A stretch of 64,000 nt of DNA from Deltaproteobacteria bacterium (lineage in GTDB: Bacteria; Myxococcota_A; Polyangia; Haliangiales; Haliangiaceae). A program made the position numbers and the translations under genes. A model generated the notes under the pieces. It worked only from the letters and a program-made list of their open reading frames with translations. It was not told where the DNA came from and made no database searches. Positions 8,828 through 17,459 of the stretch are shown here, in pieces. Numbering within the stretch: the stretch's first letter is position 1; each line of letters begins with the position of its first letter. The stretch spans positions 1-64,000 of the forward strand of contig JANXOM010000109.1 of the NCBI GenBank assembly GCA_025353585.1. The letters are read 5' to 3'.

Positions 8828-10246
8828 ATGGCCGAGCCCTCCGAGCGCTGGAAGATCATGATCGTCGAGGATGACCCCGACGTATCGAAGGTGCTCGTCC
8901 GGACCCTGACGAACGACGAGATGCAGCTCGAGATCACCGATGACCCGTTCGTCGTGCTCGGCAAGCTGGAGGCGGGGACCGCGGACTGGGACGTGATGTT
9001 GCTCGACGTCGGCTTGCCCGGCATGAGCGGCATCGAGGTGCTCAAGCGCTTTCGCGAGGCAGGGTCGCTCGCGGCGATCCTGATGCTCACCGCCGACAAC
9101 AGCGCGAACACCGCGACCGCGTGCATGCGCGCCGGCGCGTTTTACTACCTGACGAAGCCGTTCGCCGCCCTCGCGCTGTCGTCGATGGTGCAATCGGCGG
9201 CGCGCTACGCGACCCTGCGGCGGCGCCTCGCCGAGCGCGAGCGCGAGGACGCATCGACGGGGACCACGCTCGTGGGCACGTCCGGCGCGATGCGGTTCTT
9301 GCGCGCGCAGCTCGATCGGCTCGCGGGGCAGGACGTGTCGATCTTGATCCAAGGTGAGAGCGGCACGGGCAAGGAGCTCGTGGCGCGGTCCCTCCACGAG
9401 CGGGGCGCGCGGCGGTCGCACCGGTTCGTCGCGCTCAACTGCGGGGCCATCCCGGAGACGCTGATCGACAGCGAGCTGTTCGGGCACACGAAGGGCGCGT
9501 TCACCGGGGCGACGAGCGATCGCGCAGGTGTGTTCGTGGAGGCGGACGGCGGGACGCTGTTCCTCGACGAGATCGGCGACATGCCGATGGCCGTGCAGGC
9601 GCGGTTGCTGCGCGTGCTGCAGGAGAACGAGGTGCGTCCGCTCGGCAGCAACACCGTGCGCAAGGTCGACGCGCGCGTGATCGCGGCGACGCACGTGGAC
9701 CTCGAGGCGGCGGTCGCCGAGGGAAAGTTCCGCCAGGACTTGTTCTACCGGCTCAACGTGGTGCGTCTGCTCGTCCCGCCGCTGCGCGATCGGCTCGACG
9801 ACCTGCCGCTCCTCGCCGGGCACTTCCTGCGCAAGCACGGCGGCACCGGCGCGCCGGTGCTCGCGCCCGACGCGCTCGAGGCGATGCTCGCGTACCCGTG
9901 GCCCGGCAACGTGCGCGAGCTCGAGAACGCGCTGATGCACGCCGTCGCCCTGCACCACGGCGACGCGACGATCGGCCCCGACTCGCTCCCGGCCGCGATC
10001 GGCCAGCGGGCGCGGGCGCAGAGCAGCTCGCGGATCCCGATCGTCCTCGACAGCGAGGACCTGCCGCCGCTCACCGAGGCCAAGCGCCGGGCGAGCGCCG
10101 CGTTCGAGAAGGGCTACCTCATCAAGGCGATGGAGAAGGCGAAGGGGTCGGTCTCCGAGGCGGCGCGGCTCGCGGGCCTCGATCGCACGAACTTCCGGCG
10201 GTTGCTGCAGCGGCACGGGATCGACGCGGCGGCTTACAAAGCGTAG
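8828..10246 (+). CDS. sigma-54-dependent response regulator, NtrC family
   Basis: 472 residues in three domains. Receiver, about 9-125, with acidic pair EDD and phosphoacceptor Asp60 (MLLDVGLPG). AAA+ domain, about 145-375, with Walker A GESGTGKE (G176-K182), the sigma-54 contact loop GAFTGA (223-228), Walker [14 protein letters not shown] and [19 protein letters not shown]-terminal Fis-type helix-turn-helix, about 430-470 ([20 protein letters not shown]). All key motifs are intact, so it should activate sigma-54 promoters after phosphorylation. No sensor kinase is adjacent; partner and target genes are unknown. Confidence 0.93.
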   Translation: MAEPSERWKIMIVEDDPDVSKVLVRTLTNDEMQLEITDDPFVVLGKLEAGTADWDVMLLDVGLPGMSGIEVLKRFREAGSLAAILMLTADNSANTATACMRAGAFYYLTKPFAALALSSMVQSAARYATLRRRLAEREREDASTGTTLVGTSGAMRFLRAQLDRLAGQDVSILIQGESGTGKELVARSLHERGARRSHRFVALNCGAIPETLIDSELFGHTKGAFTGATSDRAGVFVEADGGTLFLDEIGDMPMAVQARLLRVLQENEVRPLGSNTVRKVDARVIAATHVDLEAAVAEGKFRQDLFYRLNVVRLLVPPLRDRLDDLPLLAGHFLRKHGGTGAPVLAPDALEAMLAYPWPGNVRELENALMHAVALHHGDATIGPDSLPAAIGQRARAQSSSRIPIVLDSEDLPPLTEAKRRASAAFEKGYLIKAMEKAKGSVSEAARLAGLDRTNFRRLLQRHGIDAAAYKA

Positions 10247-10299
10247 CGCCGATCTCACACCTCCGCGGTCCGCGGGGCTCGCGGCAGGAACGGCGCGGG

Positions 10300-11826
10300 T
10301 CAGCGCCGACGCCGACGCGCGACCAGGCCCGCGAGCGCCAGCGCCAGGAGGCCGCCGCCGCCGGCTCCACCGGAGGCGCAACCGCCGCCCCCGGCAGCCG
10401 GAGCCGTCACGCCCTGCACGTAGAAGTGGCTCGTGATCAGCAGGCGCCGGCTGCCGTTGTTGATGATCTCGACGCGATAGCGGTGCGCCGCCGCGCCCGG
10501 CGTCTCGGTGTAGACCCACGTGTCGTCCGCCCCCGCGATCGCCTGCTGCGCCACCCGGACGCCGTCGCGCCAGACCTGCGCGAAGTCGGTGTCGCCGCCG
10601 GTCACGTGCACGGTCAGCGCGACCTGCGCCAGGCCATCGACCTCGTCGCCGATCTGCGCCGTGCCGCCGTCCGCCGTCGCCAGCGTCGCGTCCACGCTGA
10701 CGTCCGTACAGCCGCGGAGCTGCACGAACGTGTGGCGCGCCTTCACGCCGGCGATGATCGCCGCCTCGGACAGCTCGTCGGCGAGCACGTTCACGCAGGG
10801 CTGTCCGACGGGCGAGCCGTCCGCGCCTTCGCCGAGGCCGGCGGTGTGATCGTCGCTGCCGCCGACCGCGGCGAGCCGGTGCCCGGCGTCCTCGAGGCGA
10901 TCCCAGAGCTGCAACACCGTCGGCGTGAACGCGGCGACGCCGACCTCCCAGCCGGACGTGAGCACCTCGAGCCCGGCGATGTCATCCCACGGCGCGTCGT
11001 CCTCGTGCCCCCATGGACAGCCGATGCAGTTCGCGCCGAGGTCGGTCGCCGGGTGGTTGACGAGAAAGATGCCGCCCTGCGCCGTCGTGTCGTGCACGAG
11101 ATCGGCGACGGTGCGCCCGCGGAGGCCGATGCGGTGGTCGACGTAGGCCGCGTTGCCGACCGCGTTCGCGTGCCCGCTGTACGTCGTGATCTCGCTCCCG
11201 CGGAGCGCGAGGACGGGCCAGCTCGCCTGCGCGGCGGCGATCAGCGCGTGCTGCGAGACGGTGTTGTGGTCGCTGAAGTTCGCGAAGTCGAGGCCGTTCG
11301 CGTGCGCGAGGTCCGCGTCCGCCTGCAAGGTCGCCGAGGCATCGCCGCTCTCGCGTGAGTGGACGTGGAAGTCTCCCTTGTACCAGCGCTTCTCCGTCGC
11401 CAGGACGACGGGCGTGTACGCGGCCGTTGGCTCGACGGGCAACGACGCGGCGTCGTCGAACGTGATGTCGAGCGTGTAGTGCGCGCCGCCCGCGCCGAGC
11501 TGGGCCTTGCCGATCGAGACACTCCACGGGCCGGCGGTGATCGCGCCGGGCAGGTAGCCGCGCGACGACTGCGCCACGCCGATCGTGATCGCCTCGGTGA
11601 GACCGCCGCTGTAGCCGCGAAAGTCGCCGCCGGGCACCGCCGTCGGGCTCGGCTGCCAGACCCCGAAGTCGAGGATCGTCGACGGCGTGGTGTTCGCGTG
11701 GACGATGGTCATCTCGACCGTCCCGGCCGGCACCGTGAACGGCACCTCGACGTAGTCACCGCCATCCGGCGCGACGTCGCCCTCGAGGTGGAGCGTCGAG
11801 AGCACCGCGGCGACGGCGATCAGCAT
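10300..11826 (-). CDS. CehA/McbA-like PHP-domain metallohydrolase with MYXO-CTERM-like tail
   Basis: 508 residues. An N-terminal hydrophobic stretch acts as signal peptide, then a beta-rich region to about residue 150. The PHP domain shows the expected metal-ligand motifs in order: DFHVHS, FSDHN, GSEITTYSGH, LVNHP and GGSDDH. The far C-terminus is GCASGGAGGGGLLALALAGL followed by a run of six arginines: a cysteine, a short hydrophobic helix and basic residues, as in MYXO-CTERM sorting signals that retain proteins at the myxobacterial surface. Probably a surface or periplasmic phosphoesterase-like hydrolase of unknown substrate. Starts at ATG 11826. Confidence 0.85.
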   Translation of the reverse strand: MLIAVAAVLSTLHLEGDVAPDGGDYVEVPFTVPAGTVEMTIVHANTTPSTILDFGVWQPSPTAVPGGDFRGYSGGLTEAITIGVAQSSRGYLPGAITAGPWSVSIGKAQLGAGGAHYTLDITFDDAASLPVEPTAAYTPVVLATEKRWYKGDFHVHSRESGDASATLQADADLAHANGLDFANFSDHNTVSQHALIAAAQASWPVLALRGSEITTYSGHANAVGNAAYVDHRIGLRGRTVADLVHDTTAQGGIFLVNHPATDLGANCIGCPWGHEDDAPWDDIAGLEVLTSGWEVGVAAFTPTVLQLWDRLEDAGHRLAAVGGSDDHTAGLGEGADGSPVGQPCVNVLADELSEAAIIAGVKARHTFVQLRGCTDVSVDATLATADGGTAQIGDEVDGLAQVALTVHVTGGDTDFAQVWRDGVRVAQQAIAGADDTWVYTETPGAAAHRYRVEIINNGSRRLLITSHFYVQGVTAPAAGGGGCASGGAGGGGLLALALAGLVARRRRR

Positions 11827-11936
11827 GCCGCCAGGCTACGCCGGACTCCGAGAAATATCTCGGACTCTGATTCGGCTTCGCTCACCGAGGACCGCCGGCG
11901 CCTGACCGGAGCAGATCGCCCGCGAACAACGCAGGC

Positions 11937-12803
11937 TCAGGCCGGGAGCCCCGTCCACTCCGCGCTCTTCGCCCACAGCGTGTGCTGCAGCTCGACGTCG
12001 TTGGCGAGCTTGCTGGGCTGCTTCTCCTTGCCGCCGACGTCGTAGTACTTGCCCGTCTCGGTCGCGAGCTCGGGCGCAGCCGCGCAGCGCAGGCTCGCCA
12101 CCGCGCCGTCGTCCGGCGTGATCATCCACTTCTTGATCAGCCAGCGCACCGGCGCCGGTACGCTCCGCCACACGTCGGTGGCCACGACACCCGGGTGCAC
12201 CGCGTACGTCGTCACGCCGCTCGCCCCGAGCTGGCGGGCGAGCTCCTTCGTGAACAGCACGTTCGCGAGCTTGCTGACCTCGTACTCGCGGAGCGCGGTC
12301 ACGGTCTTCGTCGGCGCGTGGACCGCCGCCCAGTCGATGCCCTTCGCCTGGTAGTGCGACTTGCTCGACACGTTCACGATGCGCGCACCGGGCGTCGCCT
12401 TGAGGCGGTCGAGGAGCAGGCGCGTGAACAGGTAGTGGCCGAGGTGGTTCGTGCCGAACGCGAGCTCGAAGCCATCCTTCGTCTGCCCGCGGCTCCCGGC
12501 GAGGCCCGCGTTGTTGATGAGGCCGTGGATCGGCAGATCGCGCGCGAGGAGCTCTTCGGCGCAGCGCCGGACGGACGCCAGGTCGCCGAGATCGAGCGCG
12601 ATGAACTCCACCTTCGTGCTGCCGGTCGCCGCCTGGATCTCGGCGATGACAGGATCCGTCTTCTCCTTGCTGCGACACGCGAGGATCACGCGGGCTCCTT
12701 TGCGGGCGAGCTCGCGGGCCGTGATCTTGCCGATCCCGGTGTTCGCGCCGGTGATGACGAAGGTCTTGTCGTGAAGATCCGGAAGCACGAGCGTGTCAAA
12801 CAT
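11937..12803 (-). CDS. short-chain dehydrogenase/reductase (SDR), retinol-dehydrogenase-like
   Basis: 288 residues from ATG 12803 (an in-frame ATG at 12824 adds seven residues). Rossmann motif TGANTGIG, then ACRSKEK, which suggests NADP preference, ALDLGDLASV, structural motif NNAG, catalytic Ser in NVSSKSHY and the YEVSK catalytic pair. The spacing and AVHPGVVATDVW fit the retinol dehydrogenase/WWOX-like branch. Substrate unknown. The gene diverges from the membrane protein gene at 12864 with 60 bases between. Confidence 0.9.
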   Translation of the reverse strand: MFDTLVLPDLHDKTFVITGANTGIGKITARELARKGARVILACRSKEKTDPVIAEIQAATGSTKVEFIALDLGDLASVRRCAEELLARDLPIHGLINNAGLAGSRGQTKDGFELAFGTNHLGHYLFTRLLLDRLKATPGARIVNVSSKSHYQAKGIDWAAVHAPTKTVTALREYEVSKLANVLFTKELARQLGASGVTTYAVHPGVVATDVWRSVPAPVRWLIKKWMITPDDGAVASLRCAAAPELATETGKYYDVGGKEKQPSKLANDVELQHTLWAKSAEWTGLPA

Positions 12804-12863
12804 GCGGCCAATGTCGTGACGCATGCGGTCGCGGTCAAGGGGAGATCAGTGCTACGGCAGGCT

Positions 12864-14603
12864 ATGCGAGCCAAGTGGGTCTTGTACTGCGTCGTGAGCC
12901 TGGCCGTCCTCGTCGGTGGGCGGAGCGCGCGCGGAGATGCGAGTGACGAGCCGGCGGGCTCGGCGGCGCCCGCGCCCGCGCCGTCCGCGGTGACCGCCGA
13001 GCCGATCCTGGACGCGGGCTCGGGCGCGGGTTCGGGCGCGGGCTCCGATGCAGCGTCGGGGTCGGCCGTGACCGCGGCTCCGATCGCAGCGGCCGAGCTG
13101 GCCAACGAGATGGATCCCGTCGACGCGGACGACGGCGAGCCGCCGACCAAGCTCTTCGACGAGGACGGCGACGGCCAGGTCACGGCCGAGGAGCAGGCCG
13201 ACGAGGCCGAGTACGCTCACGAGTTCGCCGGCATCTCCGAGACGATCGACACCGAGGCCGTCGACCGCGAGCTCGCCGCCCGCGAGCCCAGCAAGCGCCT
13301 GCTGCCATCGATCGGCGTCGAGCAGTTCCGCGCGATGGTGCGGATCGTCCGCAAGGTCGTGCTCCACAAGATGGAGCACAAGATGGAGCTCGCCTCCGAG
13401 CGCAAGATGACCAAGTTCGCCATCGGCGTGGTCGCCTTCTCCGCGCTCGGCCTCCTCCTGCTGCTGATGCCGCTCGGGCTCGCGAAGAAGTACCCCGGCC
13501 AGGGCAAGAACCTGTTCAAGTACGCGGCGCTCGCGGCGGTGACGTTCATCGTGACGGTGAACCTGTTCGGGGCCGTCCTCCTCGGCATGCGCTACGTCCA
13601 GGCGCAGCTCGGCACGCGCACGAACCCGACCCTCGCCATCGCGTCCGGCACGTTCGAGACCCTCGACACCCACGCCGAGGAGTACGCGGTGATGGGCAAG
13701 GAGCTGTTCGCGCCCACGCTCGAGCAGCTGCGCGGCGGCGAGGAGCAGCCGGCCGTCGTCCTCCTCGCGAACGGGCAGAAGATCGTCAAGGACGCGTCCG
13801 TGTTCGTCGACGTCGCGAACATGCTGAAGAAGGTGAGCTTCCTGTTCGAGCTGCTCCCCGTGGTCCTCATGTTCGTGACGATGCTGCTGTTCGTCCTCGC
13901 GATCCGCCCGACGCTGATGGAGATCATCCGGCTGCCCGCGACCGCCGCGTCGGGGCGGGCAAACGCCGGGCGCGACGTCATCGCCGGGGCCCTCCGCCGC
14001 GTGCGGGGCGAGCTCCTCGCGACCCTGTGCACGGTCGGCGTCCTCGCCCTGCTGACGTTCCTGTCCGGGGCGGTGCTCGGCGAGATCGTCGCGCCGGCCA
14101 TCGACTCGCTCATCTACTACTTCTCGATGACGGTCAGCTACCTGCAGTACGTGGAGGGCGCGTCGAGCGGCCTCGTGTTCGCCACGCTGTTCGCCGTCAT
14201 CTTCTTCCTCGTCCTGAACCTCGGTGTCCTCATCCTCTCGATGGCCTTTTTCCTCGGGAAGATGCAGAAGATCTTCCAGGCGCGCTTCACGCACGGCGTG
14301 CCGCTGTCGTCGCACGTGCCCTTCATCCAGCGCGCCGTCGGCGCGGTCTTGCTCGTGCAGCTGTTCCCGTGGCTGTTCGTGTTCGTGGCGTCGCGCGCGC
14401 TGGCCGCGATCAACGAGAGCGTCCTCGAGAACGCGGGAGACCCGAACGCGGTGTCCTGGACCAAGGCCCTGATGGCGGGACCGCTGGCCCTGGTGGTCGG
14501 CTTCCTGGTGCTGTTCTGGGCGGCCCGGGGCGTCAAAGCGGTCGGGTACCTGTTCCGCTACAAGGTCGTCGTCCCCGAGTTGCCCGCCGACCAAAAAAAC
14601 TGA
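12864..14603 (+). CDS. polytopic membrane protein with a single EF-hand
   Basis: 579 residues from ATG 12864. A signal-like N-terminus (AKWVLYCVVSLAVLVGG) is followed by an Ala/Gly/Ser-rich linker, then a textbook EF-hand loop DEDGDGQVTAEE with Asp at loop positions 1, 3 and 5, Gly at 6 and Glu at 12. About seven hydrophobic segments follow (for example FAIGVVAFSALGLLLLLMPL, LPVVLMFVTMLLFVLAI, LFAVIFFLVLNLGVLI). No transporter family was recognised. The EF-hand loop looks able to bind calcium and would lie outside the membrane; calcium-responsive behaviour is only inference. Much longer open sequence upstream is antisense to the SDR gene and was not used. Confidence 0.75.
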   Translation: MRAKWVLYCVVSLAVLVGGRSARGDASDEPAGSAAPAPAPSAVTAEPILDAGSGAGSGAGSDAASGSAVTAAPIAAAELANEMDPVDADDGEPPTKLFDEDGDGQVTAEEQADEAEYAHEFAGISETIDTEAVDRELAAREPSKRLLPSIGVEQFRAMVRIVRKVVLHKMEHKMELASERKMTKFAIGVVAFSALGLLLLLMPLGLAKKYPGQGKNLFKYAALAAVTFIVTVNLFGAVLLGMRYVQAQLGTRTNPTLAIASGTFETLDTHAEEYAVMGKELFAPTLEQLRGGEEQPAVVLLANGQKIVKDASVFVDVANMLKKVSFLFELLPVVLMFVTMLLFVLAIRPTLMEIIRLPATAASGRANAGRDVIAGALRRVRGELLATLCTVGVLALLTFLSGAVLGEIVAPAIDSLIYYFSMTVSYLQYVEGASSGLVFATLFAVIFFLVLNLGVLILSMAFFLGKMQKIFQARFTHGVPLSSHVPFIQRAVGAVLLVQLFPWLFVFVASRALAAINESVLENAGDPNAVSWTKALMAGPLALVVGFLVLFWAARGVKAVGYLFRYKVVVPELPADQKN

Positions 14604-14650
14604 TACCAACCCGATCCAGGTCCGAACCTGACTCGTAGGGAGACAAAATT

Positions 14651-15118
14651 ATGCGCATCCAAATGACGTTGATGGCCGTCCTCGCCTCGCTCAGCCTCGC
14701 TGCTTGCCACCACAAGGATGGCGGCGCGGGCACGGGCACCACGACCCCGCCGGCCGGTGACACCAAGTCCTTGTTCGACCGCCTCGGCGGCCAGGACGCG
14801 ATCAACGCCGTCGTCGACGACTTCGTCGGCAACGTGGCGGCCGATGCTCGCATCAACGCGTTCTTCGCGAACGCGGACATCCCCCACCTCAAGCAGGGGC
14901 TCAAGGACCAGATCTGCGCCGCCTCGGGCGGTCCCTGCGTCTACAAGGGCAAGGACATGAAGACGGCCCACGCCGGCATGGGCGTCAAGTCGTCGGACTT
15001 CGACGCGCTCGTCGAGGACCTCAAGAAGTCGCTCGACAAGTTCAAGGTCGGCCCGAAGGAGCAGAGCGATCTGCTCGGCGCGCTCGGCCCGATGAAGGGT
15101 GACATCGTCACCAAGTAA
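14651..15118 (+). CDS. lipoprotein truncated haemoglobin (group 1-like)
   Basis: 155 residues. Signal peptide with lipobox LAAC, then a Gly/Thr-rich linker and a small globin domain: LFDRLGGQDAINAVVDDFVG, RINAFFANADIPHLK, GGPCVYKGKDMKTAHAGMGV and a C-terminal helix. The GGP...Y.G..M..AH..M block is the group 1 truncated haemoglobin signature, and the His in AH..M is the expected proximal haem ligand. A strong ribosome-binding site (AGGGAG) precedes ATG 14651. Most truncated haemoglobins are cytoplasmic, so an exported lipid-anchored form is unusual; oxygen, NO or peroxide chemistry at the envelope is inferred. It ends 15 bases before the cobalamin riboswitch. Confidence 0.85.
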   Translation: MRIQMTLMAVLASLSLAACHHKDGGAGTGTTTPPAGDTKSLFDRLGGQDAINAVVDDFVGNVAADARINAFFANADIPHLKQGLKDQICAASGGPCVYKGKDMKTAHAGMGVKSSDFDALVEDLKKSLDKFKVGPKEQSDLLGALGPMKGDIVTK

Positions 15119-15133
15119 TCGACGAACACGCTC

Positions 15134-15276
15134 CGACGGATGCAGGGAAGCCGGTGTGACACCGGCACAGCCCCCGCTACTGTAACCGGGGACGACGCGG
15201 CAGAGCTCTGCTAGCCACTGGGAAACTGGGAAGGCGCCGCTTAGGACGATCCGGAAGTCAGGACACCTCGCCGTCG
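15134..15276 (+). ncRNA. cobalamin (B12) riboswitch
   Basis: Class-I-like cobalamin aptamer in the 5' leader of the TonB receptor gene. Visible elements in order: closing stem CGACGG (15134-15139) with CCGTCG (15271-15276); AAGCCGGTGTGACACCGGC; CCCCCGCTACTGTAACCGGGG; the conserved GCCACTG; and GGAAGTCAGGACACC at the 3' side. When adenosylcobalamin or a related corrinoid binds, expression of the downstream gene would be shut off, as in known btuB riboswitches. Confidence 0.95.
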
Positions 15277-15293
15277 AGGACCTCGGGAGGAGG

Positions 15294-15335
15294 GTGCGCG
15301 TCCGCGCATCGTCGTCTCGACGTCACGTGGGGTGA
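15294..15335 (+). CDS. possible 13-codon leader ORF coupled to the TonB receptor start
   Basis: Just after the riboswitch, GGGAGGAGG (from 15285) precedes a GTG at 15294. The frame runs 13 codons (VRVRASSSRRHVG) and stops with TGA at 15333-15335, overlapping a GTG (15332) and ending two bases before the ATG (15338) of the receptor gene. The receptor has no equally good ribosome-binding site of its own, so translation might be coupled through this leader. It may equally be chance. Confidence 0.25.
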   Translation: MRVRASSSRRHVG

Positions 15336-15337
15336 CG
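15321..15337 (+). promoter_or_regulatory. hairpin abutting the btuB-like start codon
   Basis: CGTCAC (15321-15326), loop GTGGG, GTGACG (15332-15337): a perfect 6-bp stem ending directly before ATG 15338. Flanking CGTCGTC upstream and GACGACG just inside the gene could extend the structure. It may be the expression platform of the riboswitch, acting on translation initiation. Confidence 0.4.
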
Positions 15338-17428
15338 ATGACGACGACTGTCGGAATCAGCCGGAGTGCGTTCGCGCTTGCGCTGGCCATGGGGCCGGGG
15401 CTCGCGTGGGCGCAAGCCATTCCGGACGCGCCGGCGGATCCGGAGCCGGCTCGCGATGCGCGCGGAGAGACGATCGTCATCATCGGCGGCGGCTCGGAGG
15501 CCGCGGCGCGCGACCGGGGCCGGGCGCTCGGCGAGACGCCGTTCGTCACGGTCCTCCACCCCGATGACTATTCGCCTGCCGCCTCGGTCGCCGATGCGGT
15601 GGCCACGGCCGTCGGCGCGCAGACGCGCAGCCTCGGCGGGCTCGGCGCGTTCGAGTCGATCTCGATCCGCGGGCAGGCGCCGGGGCAGACCACGGTGTTC
15701 GTCGACGGCGTCCCGCTGTCGCGCCTCGCCGCCGTCACCACGGATCTCGGCCGCTACGCGCTCGGCGCGTTCGGGCAGGTCGACCTCTACCGCGGCGCGG
15801 TGCCGGTCGAGCTCGGCGGCGCGGGCATCGGCGGCGCGCTCGATCTGATCACCCGGCTCGGCCCCGGCGAGAACGGGGAGCGGCTGCGCGCGTCGATCGG
15901 CATGGGCTCGTACGGCGCGCGGCACGTCCGCGTCCACTATGGCGACCGCCACTGGAGCGGCCGGCTGCGCTCGTCGACCACGGTCGGCTACCAGGCGGCG
16001 ACCGGCGACTTCGCGTACTTCAGCGACAACGGCACGCCGTTGAACCTGCACGACGACACGACGGTCGTGCGCGCGAACAACCAGTTCTCGCAGGTCGACG
16101 CGGCGACGCGCGTCGGCACCACGGACGGCGGCGCGGCCGGTGGTGTCCGGATCGCGGACAAGCACCAGGGGCTGCCGGGCAGCATCGCGAGCCCCGCCGT
16201 GGCGCCGACCCTGGCCACGCTCGACGTCATCGCCGATCTGCGCGCCGATGTGGACGTGGGCCCGGCCCGCACGCGCACGCGCGGGTACGCCGTCGTGGAG
16301 GACCAGACGCTGCACGATCCCATGGGCGAGCTCGGCCTCGGCGCGGCGGCGCGGCGCGGCGTGACCGTCTCCGGCGGCCTGACCCACACGTGGAGCCTCC
16401 CGGTCGGCGGCGATCGGCTCGTCGCGGGCGCCGAGCTGCGCGGCGATCGCTACCGCGACACGGACCTCTCCGGCCAGATGCCCGGCGTCACGGGCACGCG
16501 CGCGGGTGGGGCGCTCCTCGCCGCGTACGACCTGCAGCTCGCGCCGACGCTCGTCGTCACGCCCGCCGCGCGCCTCGACCTCGAGCGCACCGCCGCCGCC
16601 GGCGTGACGGTCGCGCCCGGCTCGCTCGATCCCGTCGCCACGCGCTGGGACGTCGTGCCGAGCCCGCGCCTCGGCGCCCGCGTCACGCTGGCCCCCGACC
16701 TCGCGCTCAAGGGCAGCACGGGCCTCTACGAGCGCCGCCCGACGCTGATCGAGCTGTTCGGCGACCGCGGCTTCGTCCTCGGCGCGCCGGACCTCTTGCC
16801 CGAGCGCGGCCAGGCGAGCGACGCCGGGCTCGTGTGGGCGCCGGCCCGCGCGCTCGGCGCGGTCGATCACATCTTGCTCGAGGCCGACGCGTTCGCGACC
16901 CGCTCGCGCGACACGATCGCGTTCGTCACGTACGCGGGGTTCGTGGCGCGCGCCGAGAACATCGGCCGCACGCAGACGTACGGCGCCGAGCTCGTCGGCT
17001 CGGCCCGCTTCGCGCGCACGCTGACGCTGACGGCGAACTACACGCGCGTCGCCAGCGAGCAGATCTCCGACGAGGTCTCGTACGCGGGCAAGCCGATCCC
17101 GCGCGACCCCGGCCACCTCGCCTACGCCCGCGCCGATCTCGCGCGCCCGATCGCCGGCCACGCCGCCGCGCTCTGGCTCGACGCCGCGCTGCAGTCGCAG
17201 ACCACGCTCGACCCCGCCGGGAACGGCCTCGTGGCCGGGCGCGCGCTCGTCGGGCTCGGCGGCCGCGTCGGGCTCGGCGGCGGCCTGGCCCTCGCGCTCG
17301 ACGTCGCGAACCTCGGCGATGTCCGCACCACGCAGGTCGGCATGCAGCCGCGCGGCGCGCTCGAGGACGTCGCCGGCTTTCCGCTCCCCGGCCGCACCTT
17401 CTATCTGTCTCTCGATTGGGCTCGCTGA
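15338..17428 (+). CDS. btuB: TonB-dependent outer-membrane receptor, probable vitamin B12 transporter
   Basis: 696 residues. Signal peptide ending at AWAQA, then the plug domain (SVADAVATAVGAQTRSLGG, SISIRGQAPGQTTVFVDGVPL, GQVDLYRGAVPVELGGAGIGGALDL) and a beta-barrel ending FYLSLDWAR, an aromatic-rich C-terminus fitting outer-membrane insertion. The cobalamin riboswitch immediately upstream makes B12 or another corrinoid the likely ligand. A TonB box is not certain; ETIVIIGG at the mature N-terminus is a candidate. The two lipoprotein genes downstream are 31 bases away and overlapping, so they probably share the riboswitch-controlled transcript. ATG 15338 is preferred over GTG 15332. Confidence 0.9.
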   Translation: MTTTVGISRSAFALALAMGPGLAWAQAIPDAPADPEPARDARGETIVIIGGGSEAAARDRGRALGETPFVTVLHPDDYSPAASVADAVATAVGAQTRSLGGLGAFESISIRGQAPGQTTVFVDGVPLSRLAAVTTDLGRYALGAFGQVDLYRGAVPVELGGAGIGGALDLITRLGPGENGERLRASIGMGSYGARHVRVHYGDRHWSGRLRSSTTVGYQAATGDFAYFSDNGTPLNLHDDTTVVRANNQFSQVDAATRVGTTDGGAAGGVRIADKHQGLPGSIASPAVAPTLATLDVIADLRADVDVGPARTRTRGYAVVEDQTLHDPMGELGLGAAARRGVTVSGGLTHTWSLPVGGDRLVAGAELRGDRYRDTDLSGQMPGVTGTRAGGALLAAYDLQLAPTLVVTPAARLDLERTAAAGVTVAPGSLDPVATRWDVVPSPRLGARVTLAPDLALKGSTGLYERRPTLIELFGDRGFVLGAPDLLPERGQASDAGLVWAPARALGAVDHILLEADAFATRSRDTIAFVTYAGFVARAENIGRTQTYGAELVGSARFARTLTLTANYTRVASEQISDEVSYAGKPIPRDPGHLAYARADLARPIAGHAAALWLDAALQSQTTLDPAGNGLVAGRALVGLGGRVGLGGGLALALDVANLGDVRTTQVGMQPRGALEDVAGFPLPGRTFYLSLDWAR

Positions 17429-17459
17429 GCTCCCGGAACTACTTCACCAAAGGCACGTC

